NCBI RefSeq assembly: GCF_029227915.1
Contig: NC_079886.1
Coordinates: forward strand, 2,542,001 to 2,606,000
Direction of reading: 5' to 3'
From: Hydractinia symbiolongicarpus
Taxonomy: Eukaryota; Cnidaria; Hydrozoa; Anthoathecata; Hydractiniidae
DNA length: 64,000 nt
In this document: positions 25,301-37,850 of the stretch, piece by piece
How positions within the stretch are numbered: the first letter of the stretch is position 1
Layout: every line of letters starts with the position of its first letter
Notes under the pieces: generated by a model
What the model was told of the DNA's origin: nothing
The model's database searches: none
Seen by the model: only the letters and a program-made list of their open reading frames with translations
Program-made: the position numbers and the translations under genes

Positions 25301-27721
25301 TCGTTTGCCGGCGATTAAACTTCTTTTATTCAGCGTCTCATCAAAAATGAAAATAATTTTGAAAACTACAAGTCTCATGCGTTTTAGTGGTGAAAAAATA
25401 AATTTAAAAATCGTTCGGGAAATGAATTTACTCGCAGGGTACTTTCTTTGTATACTTTTGACTATACGGGCCGAGTCCGGGATTTACGGCAAATCGCGGG
25501 TTTTCGTTTGCCGGCGATTAAACTTCTTTTATTTAGCGTCTCATCAAAAATGAAAACATTTTTGAAAACTACAAGTCTCATGCGTTTTAGTGGTGAAAAA
25601 TAATTTAAAAAATCGTTCGGGAAATGAATTTACTCGCAGGGTACTTTCTTTGTATACTTTTGACTATACGGGCCGAGTCCGGGATTTACGGAAAATCGAG
25701 GGTTTTCGTTTGCCGGCGATTAAACTTCTTTACTTTAGCGTTTCATCAAAAATGAAAACATTTTTGAAAACTACAAGTCTCATGCGTTTTAGTGGTGAAA
25801 AAATAATTTAAAAAATCGTTCAGGAAATGAGTTTACTCCTTGCGTACTTTCTTTGTATACTTTTGACTATACGGGCCGAGTACCGGATTTTCGGGAAATC
25901 GCGGGTTTTCGTTTGCCGGCGATTAAAGTTCTTTTATTCAGCGTCTTATCAAAAATGAAAACATTTTTGAAAACTACAAGTCTCATGCGTTTTAGTGGTG
26001 AAAAAATAATTTAAAAAATCGTTCTGAAAATTAGTTTACTCACAGGGTACTTTCTTTGTATACATTCGATTATAGGGGCCAAGCCCGGGATTTACAGGAA
26101 ATCGCGTGTTTTCGTATGCAGGCGATTAAACTTCTTTTATTCAGCGTCTCATCAAAAATGAAAACATTTTTGAAAACTACAAGTCTCATGCGTTTTAGTG
26201 GTGAAAAAATAATTTAAAAAATCGTTCTGAAAATCAGTTTACTCACAGGGTACTTTCTTTGTATACATTCGACTATATGGGGCCAAGCCCGTGATTTACA
26301 GGAAATCGCGGGTTTTCGTTTGCCGGCGATTAAACTTCTTTTATTCAGCGTCTCATCAAAAATGAAAACGTTTTTGAAAACTACAAGTCTCATGCGTTTT
26401 AGTGGTGAAAAAATAATTTAAAAAATCGTTCGGGAAATGAATTTACTCCCTGGGTACTTTTTTTGTATACTTTTGACTATACGGGCCGAGTCCGGGATTT
26501 ACGGGAAATCGCGGGTTTTCGTTTGCCGGCGATTAAACTTCTTTTATTTAGCGTCTCATCAAAAATGAAAACATTTTTGAAAACTACAAGTGTCATGCGT
26601 TTTAGTGGTGAAAAAATAATTTAAAAAATCGTTCAGGAAATGAGTTTACTCCTTGCGTACTTTCTTTGTATACTTTTGACTATACGGGCCGAGTACCGGA
26701 TTTTCGGGAAATCGCGGGTTTCTGTTTGCCGGCGATTAAACTTCTTTTATTCAGCGTCTTATCAAAAATGAAAACATTTTTGAAAACTACAAGTCTCATG
26801 CGTTTTAGTGGTGAAAAAATAATTTAAAAAATCGTTCTGAAAATCAGTTTACTCACAGGGTACTTTCTTTGTATACATTCGACTATATGGGGCCAAGCCC
26901 GTGATTTACAGGAAATCGCGGGTTTTTGTTTGCCGGCGATTAAACTTCTTTTATTCAGCGTCTCATCAAAAATGAAAACATTTTTGAAAACTACAAGTCT
27001 CATGCGTTTTAGTGGTGAAAAAATAATTTAAAAAATCATTCGGGAAATCAGTTTACTCCCTGGGTACTTTTTTTGTATACTTTTGACTATACGGGCCGAG
27101 TACGGGATTTACGGGAAATAGCGGGTTTTCGTTTGCCGGCGATTAAACTTCTTTTATTCAGCGTCTCATCAAAAATGAAAATAATTTTGAAAACTACAAG
27201 TCTCATGCGTTTTAGTGGTGAAAAAATAAATTAAAAAATCGTTCGGGAAATGAATTTACTCGCAGGGTACTTTCTTTGTATACTTTTGACTATACGGGCC
27301 GAGTCCGGGATTTACGGCAAATCGCGGGTTTTCGTTTGCCGGCGATTAAACTTCTTTTATTCAGCGTCTCATCAAAAATGAAAATAATTTTGAAAACTAC
27401 AAGTCTCATGCGTTTTAGTGGTGAAAAAATAAATTAAAAAATCGTTCGGGAAATGAATTTACTCGCAGGGTACTTTCTTTGTATACTTTTGACTATACGG
27501 GCCGAGTCCGGGATTTACGGCAAATCGCGGGTTTTCGTTTGCCGGCGATTAAACTTCTTTTATTTAGCGTCTCATCAAAAATGAAAACATTTTTGAAAAC
27601 TACAAGTCTCATGCGTTTTAGTGGTGAAAAATAATTTAAAAAATCGTTCGGGAAATGAATTTACTCGCAGGGTACTTTCTTTGTATACTTTTGACTATAC
27701 GGGCCGAGTCCGGGATTTACG

Positions 27722-30158
27722 GAAAATCGAGGGTTTTCGTTTGCCGGCGATTAAACTTCTTTACTTTAGCGTTTCATCAAAAATGAAAACATTTTTGAAA
27801 ACTAAAAGTCTCATGCGTTTTAGTGGTGAAAAAATAATTTAAAAAATCGTTCGGGAAATGAATTTACTCCCTGGGTACTTTTTTTGTATACTTTTGACTA
27901 TACGGGCCGAGTCCGGGATTTACGGGAAATCGCGGGTTTTCGTTTGCCGGCGATTAAACTTCTTTTATTTAGCGTCTCATCAAAAATGAAAACATTTTTG
28001 AAAACTACAAGTGTCATGCGTTTTAGTGGTGAAAAAATAATTTAAAAAATCGTTCAGGAAATGAGTTTACTCCTTGCGTACTTTCTTTGTATACTTTTGA
28101 CTATACGGGCCGAGTACCGGATTTTCGGGAAATCGCGGGTTTTCGTTTGCCGGCGATTAAACTTCTTTTATTCAGCGTCTTATCAAAAATGAAAACATTT
28201 TTGAAAACTACAAGTCTCATGCGTTTTAGTGGTGAAAAAATAATTTAAAAAATCGTTCTGAAAATTAGTTTACTCACAGGGTACTTTCTTTGTATACATT
28301 CGATTATAGGGGTTAAGCCCGGGATTTACAGGAAATCGCGTGTTTTCGTATGCAGGCGATTAAACTTCTTTTATTCAGCGTCTCATCAAAAATGAAAACA
28401 TTTTTGAAAACTACAAGTCTCATGCGTTTTAGTGGTGAAAAAATAATTTAAAAAATCGTTCTGAAAATCAGTTTACTCACAGGGTACTTTCTTTGTATAC
28501 ATTCGACTATATGGGGCCAAGCCCGTGATTTACGTGAAATCGCGGGTTTTCGTTTGCCGGCGATTAAACTTCTTTTATTCAGCGTCTCATCAAAAATGAA
28601 AACATTTTTGAAAACTACAAGTCTCATGCGTTTTAGTGGTGAAAAAATAATTTAAAAAATCATTCGGGAAATCAGTTTACTCCCTGGGTACTTTTTTTGT
28701 ATACTTTTGACTATACGGGCCGAGTACGGGATTTACGGGAAATAGCGGGTTTTCGTTTGCCGACGATTAAACTTCTTTTATTCAGCGTCTCATCAAAAAT
28801 GAAAATATTTTTGAAAACTACAAGTCTCATGCGTTTTAGTGGTGAAAAAATAATTTAAAAAATCATTCGGGAAATGAATTTACTCCCTGGGTACTTTTTT
28901 TGTATACTTTTGACTATACGGGCCGAGTCCAGGATTTACGGGAAATCGCGGGTTTTCGTTTGCCGGCGATTAAACTTCTTTAATTTAGCGTTTCATCAAA
29001 AATAAAAACATTTTTGAAAACTACAAGTCTCATGCGTTTCAGTGGTGAAAAATTAATTTAAAAAAATCATTCGGGAAATGAATTTACTCCCTGGGTACTT
29101 TCTTTGTATACTTTTGACTATAAGGGCCGAGTCCGGGATTTACGGGAAATCGCGGGTTTTCGTTTGCCGGCGATTAAACTTCTTTTATTTAGTGTCTCAT
29201 CAAAAATGAAAACATTTTTGAAAACTACAAGTCTCATGCGTTTTAGTGGTGAAAAAATAATTTAAAAAATCGTTCGGGAAATAAGTTTACTCCCTGGATA
29301 CTTTCTTTGTATACTTTTGACTATACGGGCCGAGTACGGGATTTACGGGAAATCGCGGGTTCTCGTTTGCCGGCCATTAAACTTCTTTTATTCAGCGTCT
29401 CATCAAATATGAAATTAATTTTGAAAACTACAAGTCTCATGCGTTTTAGTGGTGAAAAAATAATTTAAAAAATCGTTCGGAAAATGAATTTACTCGCAGG
29501 GTACTTTCTTTGTATGCTTTTGACTATACGGGCCGAGTCCGGGATTTACGGGAAATCGCGGGTTTTCGTTTGCCGGCGATTAAACTTCTTTAATTTAGCG
29601 TTTTATCAAAATTGAAAACATTTTTGAAAACTACAAGTCTCATGCGTTTTAGTGGTGAAAAAATAATTTAAAAAATCGTTCGGGAATTGAATTTACTCCC
29701 TGGGTACTTTCTTTGTATACTTTTGACTATACGGGCTGAGTCCGGGATTTACGGGAAATCGCGGGTTTCCGTTTGCCGGCGATTAAACTTCTTTTATTTA
29801 GCGTCTCATCAAAAATGAAAACATTTTTGAAAACTGCAAGTCTCATGCGCTTTAGTGGTGAAAAAATAATTTGAAAAATCATTCGGGAAATCAGTTTCCT
29901 TCCTGGGTACTTTTTTTGTGTACTTTTGACTATACGGGCCGAGTACGGGATTTACGGGTAATCGCGGGTTTGCGTTTGCCGGCAATTAAACTTCTTTTAT
30001 TCAGCGTCTCATCAAAAATGAAAACATTTTTGAAAACTACCAGTCTCATGCGTTTTAATGGTGAAAAAATAATTTAAAAAATCGTTCGGGAAATGAGTTT
30101 ACTCCCTGGGTACTTTCTTTGTATACTTTTAACTATATGGGCCGAGTCCGGGATTTAC
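27722..30158 (+). repeat. Twelve-monomer block, copy 1
   Basis: This block of about 2,437 bp is repeated immediately downstream. Markers in order are GGAAAATCGAGGG, AAGTGTCATG, CGTATGCAGG, TATATGGGG, AAATAGCGGG, GAGTCCAGG, GCGTTTCAGTGG with GAAAAATTAATTT, CTATAAGGGCC, TTTAGTGTCTC, CTGGATAC, CTTTGTATGC, AACTGCAAGTCTC with ATGCGCTTTAG, and TTTCCTTCCTGG. Its last unit is a hybrid that rejoins the start of copy 2. Confidence 0.78.
28616..28818 (+). repeat. Representative type C monomer
   Basis: Type C carries ATTCGGGAAATCAG and CTCCCTGGGTAC followed by an uninterrupted T-run, then GGGCCGAGTACGGG. This copy has the AAATAGCGGG variant of the CGGG run typical of the 19-31 kb region. T-run length (6 or 7) accounts for most 202/203-bp length differences in this class. 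ATTCGAGAAATCAG and ATTCGAGAAAACAG are related subtypes at 1-16 kb and 40-52 kb. Confidence 0.85.
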
Positions 30159-32370
30159 GGAAAATCGAGGGTTTTCGTTTGCCGGCGATTAAACTTCTTT
30201 ACTTTAGCGTTTCATCAAAAATGAAAACATTTTTGAAAACTACAAGTCTCATGCGTTTTAGTGGTGAAAAAATAATTTAAAAAATCGTTCGGGAAATGAA
30301 TTTACTCCCTGGGTACTTTTTTGTATACTTTTTACTATACGGGCCGAGTCCGGGATTTACGGGAAATCGCGGGTTTTCGTTTGCCGGCGATTAAACTTCT
30401 TTTATTTAGCGTCTCATCAAAAATGAAAACATTTTTGAAAACTACAAGTGTCATGCGTTTTAGTGGTGAAAAAATAATTTAAAAAATCGGTTGGGAAATG
30501 AGTTTACTCCTTGAGTACTTTGTTTGTATACTTTTGACTATACGGGCCGAGTACCGGATTTACGGGAAATCGCGGGTTTTCGTTTGCCGGCGATTAAACT
30601 TCTTTTATTCAGCGTCTTATCAAAAATGAAAACATTTTTGAAAACTACAAGTCTCATGCGTTTTAGTGGTGAAAAAATAATTTAAAAAATCGTTCTGAAA
30701 ATTAGTTTACTCACAGGGTAGTTTCTTTGTATACATTCGATTATAGGGGTCAAGCCCGGGATTTACAGGAAATCGCGTGTTTTCGTATGCAGGCGATTAA
30801 ACTTCTTTTATTCAGCGTCTCATCAAAAATGAAAACATTTTTGAACACTACAAGTCTCATGCGTTTTAGTGGTGAAAAAATAATTTAAAAAATCGTTCTG
30901 AAAATCAGTTTACTCACAGGGTACTTTCTTTGTATACATTCGACTATATGGGGCCAAGCCCGTGATTTACAGGAAATCGCGGGTTTTCGTTTGCCGGCGA
31001 TTAAACTTCTTTTATTCAGCGTCTCATCAAAAATGAAAACATTTTTGAAAACTACAAGTCTCATGCGTTTTAGTGGTGAAAAAATAATTTAAAAAATCAT
31101 TCGGGAAATCAGTTTACTCCCTGGGTACTTTTTTTGTATACTTTTGACTATACGGGCCGAGTACGGGATTTACGGGAAATAGCCGGTTTTCGTTTGCCGG
31201 CGATTAAACTTCTTTTATTCAGCGTCTCATCAAAAATGAAAATATTTTTGAAAACTACAAGTCTCATGCGTTTTAGTGGTGAAAAAATAATTTAAAAAAT
31301 CATTCGGGAAATGAATTTACTCCCTGGGTACTTTTTTTGTATACTTTTGACTATACGGGCCGAGTCCAGGATTTACGGGAAATCGCGGGTTTTCGTTTGC
31401 CGGCGATTAAACTTCTTTAATTTAGCGTTTCATCAAAAATAAAAACATTTTTGAAAACTACAAGTCTCATGCGTTTCAGTGGTGAAAAATTAATTTAAAA
31501 AAATCACTCGGGAAATGAATTTACTCCCTGGGTACTTTCTTTGTATACTTTTGACTATAAGGGCCGAGTCCGGGATTTACGGGAAATCGCGGGTTTTCGT
31601 TTGCCGGCGATTAAACTTCTTTTATTTAGTGTCTCATCAAAAATGAAAACATTTTTGAAAACTACAAGTCTCATGCGTTTTAGTGGTGAAAAAATAATTT
31701 AAAAAATCGTTCGGGAAATAAGTTTACTCCCTGGATACTTTCTTTGTATACTTTTGACTATACGGGCCGAGTACGGGATTTACGGGAAATCGCGGGTTCT
31801 CGTTTGCCGGCGATTAAACTTCTTTTATTCAGCGTCTCATCAAAAATAAAATTAATTTTGAAAACTACAAGTCTCATGCGTTTTAGTGGTAAAAAAATAA
31901 TTTAAAAAATCGTTCGGGAAATGAATTTACTCGCAGGGTACTTTCTTTGTATGCTTTTGACTATACGGGCCGAGTCCGGGATTTACGGGAAATCGCGGGT
32001 TTTCGTTTGCCGGCGATTAAACTTCTTTAATTTAGCGTTTCATCAAAATTGAAAACATTTTTGAAAACTACAAGTCTCATGCGTTTTAGTGGTGAAAAAA
32101 TAATTTAAAAAATCGTTCGGGAATTGAATTTACTCCCTTTGTACTTTCTTTGTATACTTTTGACTATACGGGCCGAGTCCGGGATTTACGGGAAATCGCG
32201 GGTTTCCGTTTGGCGGCGATTAAACTTCTTTTATTTAGCGTCTCATCAAAAATGAAAACATTTTTGAAAACTGCAAGTCTCATGCGCTTTAGTGGTGAAA
32301 AAATAATTTAAAAAATCATTCGGGAAATCAGTTTCCTTCCTGGGTACTTTTTTTGTGTACTTTTGACTAT
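30159..32370 (+). repeat. Twelve-monomer block, copy 2
   Basis: This copy repeats the marker series of 27,722-29,930 at an offset of about 2,437-2,438 bp, down to TTTCCTTCCTGG near 32,335, after which it diverges into a GAGTCCGGG, CTCCTTTTATTT unit. The entry point is a hybrid monomer near 30,075-30,160 whose left half is a generic GAGTTTACTCCCTGG unit and whose right half is the GGAAAATCGAGGG unit. Confidence 0.78.
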
Positions 32371-32929
32371 ACGGGCCGAGTCCGGGATTTACGGGAAATC
32401 GCGGGTTTTCGTTTGCCGGCGATTAAACTCCTTTTATTTAGCGTCTCATCAAAAATGAAAACATTTTTGAAAACTACACATCTCATGCGTTTTAGTGGTG
32501 AAAAAATAATTTAAAAAATCGTTCGGGAAATGAGTTTACTCCTTGAGTACTTTCTTTGTATACTTTTGACTATACGGGTCGAGTACCGGATTTCCGGAAA
32601 ATCGCGGGTTTTCGTTTGCCGGCGATTAAACTTCTTTTATTCAGCGTCTTATCAAAAATGAAAACACTTTTGAAAACTACAAGTCTCATGCGTTTTAGTG
32701 GTGAAAAAATAATTTAAAAAATCGTTCTGAAAATCAGTTTACTCACAGGGTACTTTCTTTGTATACATTCGACTATATGGGGCCAAGGCCGTGATTTACA
32801 GGAAATCGCGGGTTTTCGTTTGCCGGCGATTAAACTTTTTTTATTCAGCGTCTCATTAAAAATGAAAACATTTTTGAAAACTACAAGTCTCATGCGTTTT
32901 AGTGGTGAAAAAATAATTTAAAAAATCGT

Positions 32930-34035
32930 TCGGGAAATGAATTTACTCGCAGGGTACTTTCTTTGTATACTTTTGACTATACGGGCCGAGTCCGGGATTT
33001 ACGGCAAATCGCGGGTTTTCGTTTGCCGGCGATTAAACTTCTTTTATTTAGCGTCTCATCAAAAATGAAAACATTTTTGAAAACTACAAGTCTCATGCGT
33101 TTTAGTGGTGAAAAAATAACTTCAAAAATCGTTCAGGAAATGAGTTTACTCCTTGAGTGCTTTCTTTGTATACTTTTGACTATACAGGTCGAGTACCAGA
33201 TTTGCGGGAAATCGCAGGTTTTCGTTTGCCGGCGATTAAACTTCTTTTATTTAGTGTCTCATCAAAAATGAAAACATTTTTGAAAACTACAAGTCTCATG
33301 CGTTTTAGTGGTGAAAAAATAATTTAAAAAATCGTTCGGGAAATAAGTTTACTCCCTGGATACTTTCTTTGTATACTTTTGACTATACGGGCCGAGTACG
33401 GGATTTACGGGAAATCGCGGGTTTTCGTTTGCCGGCGATTAAACTTCTTTAATTTAGCGTTTCATCAAAATTGAAAACATTTTTGAAAACTACAAGTCTC
33501 ATGCGTTTTAGTGGTGAAAAAATAATTTAAAAAAGCGTTCGGGAATTGAATTTACTCGCAGGGTACTTTCTTTGTATACTTTTGACTATACGGGCCGAGT
33601 CCGGGATTTACGGCAAATCGCGGGTTTTCGTTTGCCGGCGATTAAACTTCTTTTATTTAGCGTCTCATCAAAAATGAAAACATTTTTGAAAACTACAAGT
33701 CTCATGCGTTTTAGTGGTGAAAAAATAACTTCAAAAATCGTTCAGGAGATGAGTTTACTCCTTGAGTGCTTTCTTTGTATACTTTTGACTATACAGGTTG
33801 AGTACCAGATTTGCGGGAAATCGCAGGTTTTCGTTTGCCGGCGATTAAACTTCTTTTATTTAGTGTCTCATCAAAAATGAAAACATTTTTGAAAACTACA
33901 AGTCTCATGCGTTTTAGTGGTGAAAAAATAATTTAAAAATTCTTTCGGGAAATAAGTTTACTCCCTGGATACTTTCTTTGTATACTTTTGACTATACGGG
34001 CCGAGTACGGGATTTACGGGAAATCGTGGGTTCTC
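32930..34035 (+). repeat. Trimer of 609 bp in tandem duplicate
   Basis: Type A with ACGGCAAATCG, the D2 unit with ATAACTTCAAAAATCG, and a CTGGATAC unit occur in order near 32,960, 33,100 and 33,350, and again near 33,570, 33,710 and 33,960, at an offset of 609 bp. The second copy carries private changes (GTTCAGGAGATGAG, CAGGTTGAG), so the two have begun to diverge. Confidence 0.8.
33085..33287 (+). repeat. Representative D2 monomer with the usual stop removed
   Basis: This subtype has ATAACTTCAAAAATCG where most monomers have ATAATTTAAAAAATCG, plus GTTCAGGAAATGAG, TTGAGTGCTTTC and ACCAGATTTGCGGG. The T-to-C and related changes remove an in-frame TAA, so a plus-strand frame stays open for 102 codons across this unit and its upstream neighbour. 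Recurrences lie near 33,720, 39,210, 46,315, 48,545, 50,370, 51,590, 55,855, 57,690, 59,100, 59,910 and 61,540. I do not regard it as a gene: the open frame begins and ends inside satellite sequence and spreads with block duplications. Confidence 0.8.
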
Positions 34036-34627
34036 GTTTGCCGGCGATTAAACTTCTTTTATTCAGCGTCTCATCAAAAATGAAATTAATTTTGACAAAC
34101 TACAAGTCTCATGCGTTTTAGTGGTGAAAAAATAATTTAAAAAATCGTTCGGGAAATGAATTTACTCGCAGGGTACTTTCTTTGTATGCTTTTGACTATA
34201 CGGGCCGAGTCCGGGATTTACGGGAAATCGCGGGTTTTCGTTTGCCGGCGATTAAACTTCTTTAATTTAGCGTTTCATCAAAATTGAAAACATTTTTGAA
34301 AACTACAAGTCTCATGCGTTTTAGTGGTGAAAAAATAATTTAAAAAATCGTTCGGGAATTGAATTTACTCCCTGGGTACTTTCTTTGTATACTTTTGACT
34401 ATACGGGCCGAGTCCGGGATTTACGGGAAATCGCGGGTTTCCGTTTGCCGGCGATTAAACTTCTTTTATTTAGCGTCTCATCAAAAATGAAAACATTTTT
34501 GAAAACTGCAAGTCTCATGCGCTTTAGTGGTGAAAAAATAATTTAAAAAATCATTCGGGAAATCAGTTTACTCCCTGGGTACTTTCTTTGTATACTTTTG
34601 ACTATACGGGCCGAGTCCGGGATTTAC

Positions 34628-36530
34628 GGAAAATCGAGGGTTTTCGTTTGCCGGCGATTAAACTTCTTTACTTTAGCGTTTCATCAAAAATGAAAACATT
34701 TTTAAAACTACAAGTCTCATGCGTTTTAGTGGTGAAAAAATAATTTAAAAAATCGTTCGGGAAATGAATTTACTCCCTGGGTACTTTTTTTGTATACTTT
34801 TGACTATACGGGCCGAGTCCGGGATTTACGGGAAATCGCGGGTTTTCTTTTGCCGGCGATTAAACTTCTTTTATTTAGCGTCTCATCAAAAATGAAAACA
34901 TTTTTGAAAACTACAAGTGTCATGCGTTTTAGTGGTGAAAAAATAATTTTAAAAATCGTTCGGGAAATGAGTTTACTCCTTGAGTACTTTCTTTGTATAC
35001 TTTTGACTATACGGGCCGAGTACCGGATTTACGGGAAATCGCGGGTTTTCGTTTGCCGGCGATTAAACTTCTTTTATTCAGCGTCTTATCAAAAATGAAA
35101 ACATTTTTGAAAACTACAAGTCTCATGCGTTTTAGTGGTGAAAAAATAATTTAAAAAATCGTTCTGAAAATTAGTTTACTCACAGGGTACTTTCTTTGTA
35201 TACATTCGATTATAGGGGCCAAGCCCGGGATTTACAGGAAATCGCGTGTTTTCGTATGCAGGCGATTAAACTTCTTTTATTCAGCGTCTCATCAAAAATG
35301 AAAACATTTTTGAAAACTACAAGTCTCATGCGTTTTAGTGGTGAAAAGATATTTTAAAAAATCGTTCTGAAAATGAGTTTACTCACAGGATACTTTCTTT
35401 GTATACATTCGACTATATGGGGCCAAGCCCGTGATTTACAGGAAATCGCGGGTTTTCGTTTGCCGGCGATTAAACTTCTTTTATTCAGCGTCTCATCAAA
35501 AATGAAAACATTTTTGAAAACTACAAGTCTCATGCGTTTTAGTGGTGAAAAAATAATTTAAAAAATCATTCGGGAAATCAGTTTACTCCCTGGGTACTTT
35601 TTTGTATACTTTTGACTATACGGGCCGAGTCCAGGATTTACGGGAAATCGCGGGTTTTCGTTTGCCGGCGATTAAACTTCTTTAATTTAGCGTTTCATCA
35701 AAAATAAAAACATTTTTGAAAACTACAAGTCTCATGCGTTTCAGTGGTGAAAAATTAATTTAAAAAAATCATTCGGGAAATGAATTTACTCCCTGGGTAC
35801 TTTCTTTGTATACTTTTGACTATAAGGGCCGAGTCCGGGATTTACGGGAAATCGCGGGTTTTCGTTTGCCGGCGATTAAACTTCTTTTATTTAGTGTCTC
35901 ATCAAAAATGAAAACATTTTTGAAAACTACAAGTCTCATGCGTTTTAGTGGTGAAAAAATAATTTAAAAAATCGTTCGGGAAATAAGTTTACTCCCTGGA
36001 TACTTTCTTTGTATACTTTTGACTATACGGGCCGAGTACGGGATTTACGGGAAATCGCGGGTTTTCGTTTGCCGGCGATTAAACTTCTTTAATTTAGCGT
36101 TTCATCAAAATTGAAAACATTTTTGAAAACTACAAGTCTCATGCGTTTTAGTGGTGAAAAAATAATTTAAAAAATCGTTCGGGAATTGAATTTACTCCCT
36201 GGGTACTTTCTTTGTATACTTTTGACTATACGGGCCGAGTCCGGGATTTACGGGAAATCGCGGTTTTCCGTTTGCCGGCGATTAAACTTCTTTTATTTAG
36301 CGTCTCATCAAAAATGAAAACATTTTTGAAAACTGCAAGTCTCATGCGCTTTAGTGGTGAAAAAATAATTTAAAAAATCATTCGGGAAATCAGTTTCCTT
36401 CCTGGGTACTTTTTTTGTGTACTTTTGACTATACGGGTCGAGTACGGGATTTACGGGTAATCGCGGGTTTGCGTTTGCCGGCAATTAAACTTCTTTTATT
36501 CAGCGTCTCATCAAAAATGAAAACATTTTT
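34628..36530 (+). repeat. Twelve-monomer block, copy 3 (one monomer deleted)
   Basis: The same marker series resumes at an offset of about 4,469 bp from copy 2. The distance from GGAAAATCGA to CATGCGTTTC is 1,105 bp here against 1,309 bp in copy 2, a loss of 204 bp. The loss lies at a hybrid unit near 35,560-35,640 that joins a type C left half to a GAGTCCAGG right half. Confidence 0.77.
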
Positions 36531-37850
36531 GAAAACTACAAGTCTCATGCGTTTTAATGGTGAAAAAATAATTTAAAAAATCGTTCGGGAAATGAGTTTA
36601 CTCCCTGGGTACTTTCTTTGTATACTTTTGACTATACGGGCCGAGTCCGGGATTTACGGGAAATCGCGGGTTTTCGTTTGCCGGCGATTAAACTCCTTTT
36701 ATTTAGCGTCTCATCAAAAATGAAAACATTTTTGAAAACTACAAGTCTCATGCGTTTTAGTGGTGAAAAAATAATTTAAAAAATCGTTCGGGAAATGAGT
36801 TTACTCCTTGAGTACTTTCTTTGTATACTTTTGACTATACGGGTCGAGTACCGGATTTCCGGGAAATCGCGGGTTTTCGTTTGCCGGCGATTAAACTTCT
36901 TTTATTCAGCGTCTTATCAAAAATGAAAACTCTTTTGAAAACTACAAGTCTCATGCGTTTTAGTGGTGAAAAATTAATTTAAAAAAATCATTCGGGAAAT
37001 GAATTTACTCCCTGGGTACTTTCTTTGTATACTTTTGACTATAAGGGCCGAGTCCGGGATTTACGGGAAATCGCGGGTTTTCGTTTGCCGGCGATTAAAC
37101 TTCTTTTATTTAGTGTCTCATCAAAAATGAAAACATTTTTGAAAACTACAAGTCTCGTGCGTTTTAGTGGTGAAAAAATAATTTAAAAAATCGTTCGGGA
37201 AATAAGTTTACTCCCTGGATACTTTCTTTGTATACTTTTGACTATACGGGCCGAGTACGGGATTTACGGGAAATCGCGGGTTTTCGTTTGCCGGCGATTA
37301 AACTTCTTTAATTTAGCGTTTCATCAAAATTGAAAACATTTTTGAAAACTACAAGTCTCATGCGTTTTAGTGGTGAAAAAATAATTTAAAAAATCGTTCG
37401 GGAATTGAATTTACTCCCTGGGTACTTTCTTTGTATACTTTTGACTATACGGGCCGAGTCCGGGATTTACGGGAAATCGCGGTTTTCCGTTTGCCGGCGA
37501 TTAAACTTCTTTTATTTAGCGTCTCATCAAAAATGAAAACATTTTTGAAAACTGCAAGTCTCATGCGCTTTAGTGGTGAAAAAATAATTTAAAAAATCAT
37601 TCGGGAAATCAGTTTCCTTCCTGGGTACTTTTTTTGTGTACTTTTGACTATACGGGTCGAGTACGGGATTTACGGGTAATCGCGGGTTTGCGTTTGCCGG
37701 CAATTAAACTTCTTTTATTCAGCGTCTCATCAAAAATGAAAACATTTTTGAAAACTACAAGTCTCATGCGTTTTAATGGTGAAAAAATAATTTAAAAAAT
37801 CGTTCGGGAAATGAGTTTACTCCCTGGGTACTTTCTTTGTATACTTTTGA
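35745..37850 (+). repeat. Six-monomer unit of 1,219 bp, tandem pair
   Basis: CTATAAGGGCC, CTGGATAC, GCGGTTTTCCG, AACTGCAAGT and TTTCCTTCCTGG, ACGGGTAATCG and TTTTAATGGTG occur in that order in both copies. TATAAGGGCC is at 35,821 and 37,040, and AACTGCAAGT is at 36,331 and 37,550, both 1,219 bp apart. The second copy enters through a hybrid near 36,950 (type D end joined to GAAAAATTAATTT) and leaves near 37,855 through another hybrid (CTATACGGGCCAAGG). Confidence 0.8.
36740..36942 (+). repeat. Representative type D monomer
   Basis: Type D carries GAAATGAGTTTACTCC, TTGAGTAC, GGGTCGAGTACCGG and CGTCTTATC in place of CGTCTCATC. This copy has GATTTCCGGGAAATCG, a variant shared by type D copies across 32-63 kb. 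It is normally followed by a type B unit. Length is 203 bp. Confidence 0.85.

Larger units (their letters stand above)
18240..28830 (+). repeat. Higher-order repeat domain, 10-monomer unit of about 2.03 kb
   Basis: The rare unit with a shortened GTGAAAAATAATTT, CTCGCAGGG, GGAAAATCGAGGG and CTTTACTTTAGCG recurs at 23,558, 25,590 and 27,621 (spacings 2,032 and 2,031 bp). Earlier relatives sit at 18,282, 18,687 and 20,308. Between successive copies the order is roughly: a CTCCCTGGG unit, a type D with TTGCGTAC or AAGTGTCATG, type B with CGTATGCAGG, type B with TATATGGGG, one or more type C with AAATAGCGGG, and type A with ACGGCAAATCG. The order is kept but single monomers are gained or lost between copies, so it is a degenerate rather than a strict higher-order repeat. 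Confidence 0.78.
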
